Assembly: GCA_021788565.1 (NCBI GenBank)
Contig: JAJYKO010000220.1
Location: 1 to 7,950 of the forward strand
Source of the DNA: Chloroflexota bacterium
GTDB lineage: Bacteria > Chloroflexota > UBA6077
DNA: 7,950 nt
Direction: 5' to 3'
The notes below the pieces were generated by a model. The model saw nothing but the letters and a program-made list of their open reading frames with translations, had not been told where the DNA came from and ran no database searches. How positions within the stretch are numbered: position 1 is the stretch's first letter; each line of letters opens with the position of its first letter. This document shows, piece by piece, positions 5,716 through 7,950 of this stretch. The translations under genes and the position numbers were made by a program.

Positions 5716-6609
5716 TCAGAGATCACACGGGGACTTTGCGCGCGCAGAACGCCTTCTGGTGCTGCCGACACCTGGAGTGAGGACTCTGACTCCGAGGTAT
5801 GTCAGGAAAGCCAGCGCGGTTATAAAGAAGCTGGGCGGATAGGGCGCGTAGAACCCCGCCAGCAGCCCGATCCAGACGCAGAGCACGCCAACGACCACCG
5901 ACATGCCGATTGCCCGGCCTGCTCGAGCCGTGATGTGTTGAGCCGTGGCCGCGGGCAGGATCAGCAGGGCGAAGATCAGAAGAATGCCAACCACCTCCAC
6001 AGAGGCCGCTATGGTTATCCCCAGCAGCACCATGAAGCCAATCCCCAGCAGGTGCACCGGCACGCCTCGAGCTGCCGCGATCTCAGGATCGAGGGAGGCG
6101 AAGAGAAGCGGCCTGTAGATGACTGCCATCAGCGCCAGTGTAAAGACGGCGAAGAGTGTGACGTACCAGACATCCTCCGGCGCAATGGCGAGGATGTTGC
6201 CGAAAAGAATATTGGTCGCCTGTCCGGCCAGCTTGGATGAAATGCTCAAGAAGAACGATCCGAGGGCCAGCGCGAACGTGAGGGTTGCGCCTACCGCCAC
6301 GTCGCGGCCGCGGAGCCTCTCGCCGAGCAGGCCGATCACGACCCCCGCGGCCGATACGAAAGCAACTAGCCCCAGAAAGACGTCCACACCCAGCACCACA
6401 GCTCCGGTCGCGCCGGCGAACCCCCCGTGTGCCAGCGCTTCGCTGGCAAAGGCGAGGCGGCGAAGGACGACGAAGTATCCGACTACCGCGGCCATGACGG
6501 CGATGATCGTTCCAGCGACGAAACCGTTACGCATGAAGCCGTAGTCAAGTATCGTCTGTAGGTCCGAGACCAGGTTCCATGTTGGTCCCGCGAGGATTGC
6601 AGGTGTCAA
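5716..6609 (-). CDS. Metal (Zn/Mn-type) ABC transporter permease, ABC-3 family
   Basis: The product is the membrane subunit of a divalent-metal importer of the ZnuB/MntB/PsaC family. Its 297 residues are mostly hydrophobic, with about eight to nine membrane segments starting near residue 28. Family landmarks are SEALAHGGFAGATGAVVLGV (56-75), RDVAVGATLTFALALGSFF (102-120), NILFGNIL (133-140) and VVGILLIFALLILPAATA (206-223). The C-terminus is a short basic tail (TRRRSARAK). The start is TTG at 6609, five bases after the ATPase stop, with GGAG in the end of the ATPase gene as its ribosome site; the only in-frame ATG nearby, at 6534, would shorten the N-terminus to the edge of the first membrane segment. 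It should dimerise and pair with the ATPase encoded just upstream. Zinc versus manganese cannot be decided from this subunit. Confidence 0.93.
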   Translation of the reverse strand: MTPAILAGPTWNLVSDLQTILDYGFMRNGFVAGTIIAVMAAVVGYFVVLRRLAFASEALAHGGFAGATGAVVLGVDVFLGLVAFVSAAGVVIGLLGERLRGRDVAVGATLTFALALGSFFLSISSKLAGQATNILFGNILAIAPEDVWYVTLFAVFTLALMAVIYRPLLFASLDPEIAAARGVPVHLLGIGFMVLLGITIAASVEVVGILLIFALLILPAATAQHITARAGRAIGMSVVVGVLCVWIGLLAGFYAPYPPSFFITALAFLTYLGVRVLTPGVGSTRRRSARAKSPCDL

Positions 6610-6614
6610 TTGTC

Positions 6615-7466
6615 TTACACTCCAGTGATGAAACGCCGGCCATCCGTCGCTTGGACTATCTGGACTGGTGCCCGATACAGGCGGCTCAGAATATCGGTCC
6701 GAACCACATCGTCCAGAGGCGCCGCGATCGGCCGGCAGTCGAGCAGATAGATGACCCGGTCGAGAACTCCGAGAAATAGGTTCAGGTCGTGAGTTACGAA
6801 GAGTACGGTGACGCCGCGCTCCCGAGAGATGCGCTCGACAAGGTCGACGATCTCGTGCCGGCTGCGAAGGTCAAGGCTGGCCAGAGGCTCGTCCAGCAGA
6901 AGGAGTCTTGGCTCGGTGACCAGAGCCTGGGCTATGCGAAGCCGCTGCTGCTCGCCGCCCGAAAGTACACCAACCGGCTCGTCGGCAAGAGTCGAGGCAT
7001 TCACAGCCTCCAGGGCGGCCTCGACCGCTCGGCGCTCGGCCGGGGTGGTCCTACCGAAACCCCAGCGATGTCCGGTCAGGCCGAGCATCACGAAGTCGAA
7101 GGCTCGCACCGCAAGATCGAGCTCCATGGTGCGGTGCTGCGGCACGTAGCCTACATCGCGATTGCCACGTCGGACAGGATCTCCCAGTACGTGGACCTTG
7201 CCGGCGCTGGGCTTGATCTGGCCGAGTAGAACCCGGAGCAAAGTCGTCTTACCGGCGCCGTTGGGGCCGATGAGACCCACGAACTCACCCTGATGTATGG
7301 TGAAAGTCCCGTGACTCCATACCGTGCGGCCTCCGAGATCCACGGCCGCATCTTCGAGGACGATGGCCTCAGGCCCCGAAGCTGCCGCGGACCGGCCAGC
7401 CGGTTCGGTCTGATCACCGACGGTCAGCACGCCGGGGTGGTTGCGGGAAGGAAATGGGATAATCAT
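6615..7466 (-). CDS. Metal (Zn/Mn-type) ABC transporter ATP-binding protein
   Basis: The cytoplasmic ATPase that powers the metal importer (ZnuC/MntA/PsaB type). In 283 residues all nucleotide-binding motifs are intact: Walker A GPNGAGKT (67-74), Q-loop YVPQH (Gln110), signature LSGGE (168-172), Walker B LLLLDEP (188-194), D-loop SLD (197-199) and switch His226 in VTHDLN. About 35 residues before the first strand (EAIVLEDAAVDLGG) are extra and look disordered, so a later start is conceivable. However, the ATG at 7466 has AGAGG seven bases upstream, overlapping the stop of the binding-protein gene. The small gaps on both sides (10 bases before, 5 after) show a three-gene operon in the order binding protein, ATPase, permease. 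Confidence 0.95.
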   Translation of the reverse strand: MIIPFPSRNHPGVLTVGDQTEPAGRSAAASGPEAIVLEDAAVDLGGRTVWSHGTFTIHQGEFVGLIGPNGAGKTTLLRVLLGQIKPSAGKVHVLGDPVRRGNRDVGYVPQHRTMELDLAVRAFDFVMLGLTGHRWGFGRTTPAERRAVEAALEAVNASTLADEPVGVLSGGEQQRLRIAQALVTEPRLLLLDEPLASLDLRSRHEIVDLVERISRERGVTVLFVTHDLNLFLGVLDRVIYLLDCRPIAAPLDDVVRTDILSRLYRAPVQIVQATDGRRFITGV

Positions 7467-7476
7467 CTGATGACCT

Positions 7477-7950
7477 CTAACTACCGCCGCCCGCGAGGGC
7501 TTTGGTCAACTGCTGGAGTTGACGGGTCTGCCAGTTTTGGAAGCTCCCGGCGTCCAGCGGCATTGTTTCTGATACACCCACTGTCGGGATGTTGTTGCTG
7601 GTGGCCATCGCCTTCAGCTGGTCCGTCAGGTTGGTAACGGTCTGCGTGTTGTAGACGAGAACCTTTATCTGGTGTTTCGTTATCTGATCCTGGAATATGG
7701 CCAGGTCTCGCGCGGACGGATCGTTGCCTTCCGACACCGCCTTCATTAGACTCGAAGGTGATACAAGGTTGAGCCCGGTCGCGGCTGCCATATACGCGAA
7801 AATCGATTCCGTCGAGCCCACTGGGACACCCTTGAATCGGGTTTGGATCTGTGCGACCGCGGCTCGGTACGGAGCGAGGCTGGTCGCGAAAGTGCCGGCA
7901 CGCTCATCAAAGTAGCCACCGGCGGACGGATCGATCTTCTTCAAGCCCTG
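7477..7950 (-). CDS. Metal ABC transporter substrate-binding protein (ZnuA/PsaA family), C-terminal half, cut by the window edge
   Basis: The frame is open to the right edge, so only the last 157 residues of a protein that is usually about 300 long are present. It would be an exported or lipid-anchored protein that captures a divalent metal and delivers it to the permease. The visible part opens with a long helix (PSAGGYFDERAGTFATSLAP and onwards), the backbone helix typical of cluster A-I binding proteins, then GVPVGSTESIFAYMAAATGL. Here Glu48 of the visible part falls where PsaA has its ligand Glu205 and ZnuA proteins usually have His. Later come IKVLVYNTQ (95-103) and VGVSETMPLDAGSFQNWQ (124-141), the latter near the fourth ligand. 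The signal peptide, first two ligands, start and promoter are outside the window. Family assignment is firm; metal choice is open. Confidence 0.9.
   Translation of the reverse strand, partial: QGLKKIDPSAGGYFDERAGTFATSLAPYRAAVAQIQTRFKGVPVGSTESIFAYMAAATGLNLVSPSSLMKAVSEGNDPSARDLAIFQDQITKHQIKVLVYNTQTVTNLTDQLKAMATSNNIPTVGVSETMPLDAGSFQNWQTRQLQQLTKALAGGGS

Overview
The window is a GC-rich bacterial segment in which every supported gene reads on the minus strand. From right to left it carries a metal ABC transporter operon (substrate-binding protein, ATPase, permease), a secreted LysM/N-acetylmuramoyl-L-alanine amidase, a two-gene one-carbon unit (fchA-folD), and the 5' part of a membrane-anchored sensor protein that runs off the left edge. 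The architecture of the amidase suggests Chloroflexota: two LysM domains, a long Pro/Thr/Ser linker, then degenerate repeats with G-Y/L-P and FQR motifs before Amidase_3. The adjacent fchA-folD pair fits that assignment. This is inference from protein style, not a measured taxonomic placement.

Layout. 1-814: N-terminal 271 codons of a protein with about six membrane segments followed by a GAF-like region. 815-1528: about 700 bases without a gene, holding an imperfect inverted REP-like element and a strong hairpin just past folD. 1529-3061: folD preceded by fchA, 27 nt apart, read from a promoter with a perfect TATAAT at 3201-3206 and a leader of about 130 nt containing direct and inverted copies of a short repeat. 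3259-5331: the exported amidase. 5332-5715: a 384-base gene-free stretch with hairpins. 5716-7950: a Zn/Mn-type ABC transporter in the order binding protein, ATPase, permease, tightly spaced; the binding protein is cut by the right edge.

How the genes work together. FchA and FolD interconvert the methylene-, methenyl- and formyl-tetrahydrofolate pool. The FolD here has Ile at the position of the catalytic lysine needed for its cyclohydrolase activity (E. coli Lys54), so FchA may supply the cyclohydrolase step while FolD acts only as the NADP-dependent dehydrogenase. The ABC transporter imports a divalent metal, zinc or manganese; the visible third metal-ligand position of its binding protein is Glu, as in the manganese protein PsaA. 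The amidase cuts the peptidoglycan amide bond outside the cell and carries an EF-hand/dockerin-like loop inside its catalytic domain.

I see no CRISPR array, transposase, prophage or rRNA/tRNA gene, and no clearly new multi-gene system. The most interesting points are the FolD active-site change paired with FchA, the repeat-bearing leader before fchA, and the Ca-loop-like insertion in the amidase.
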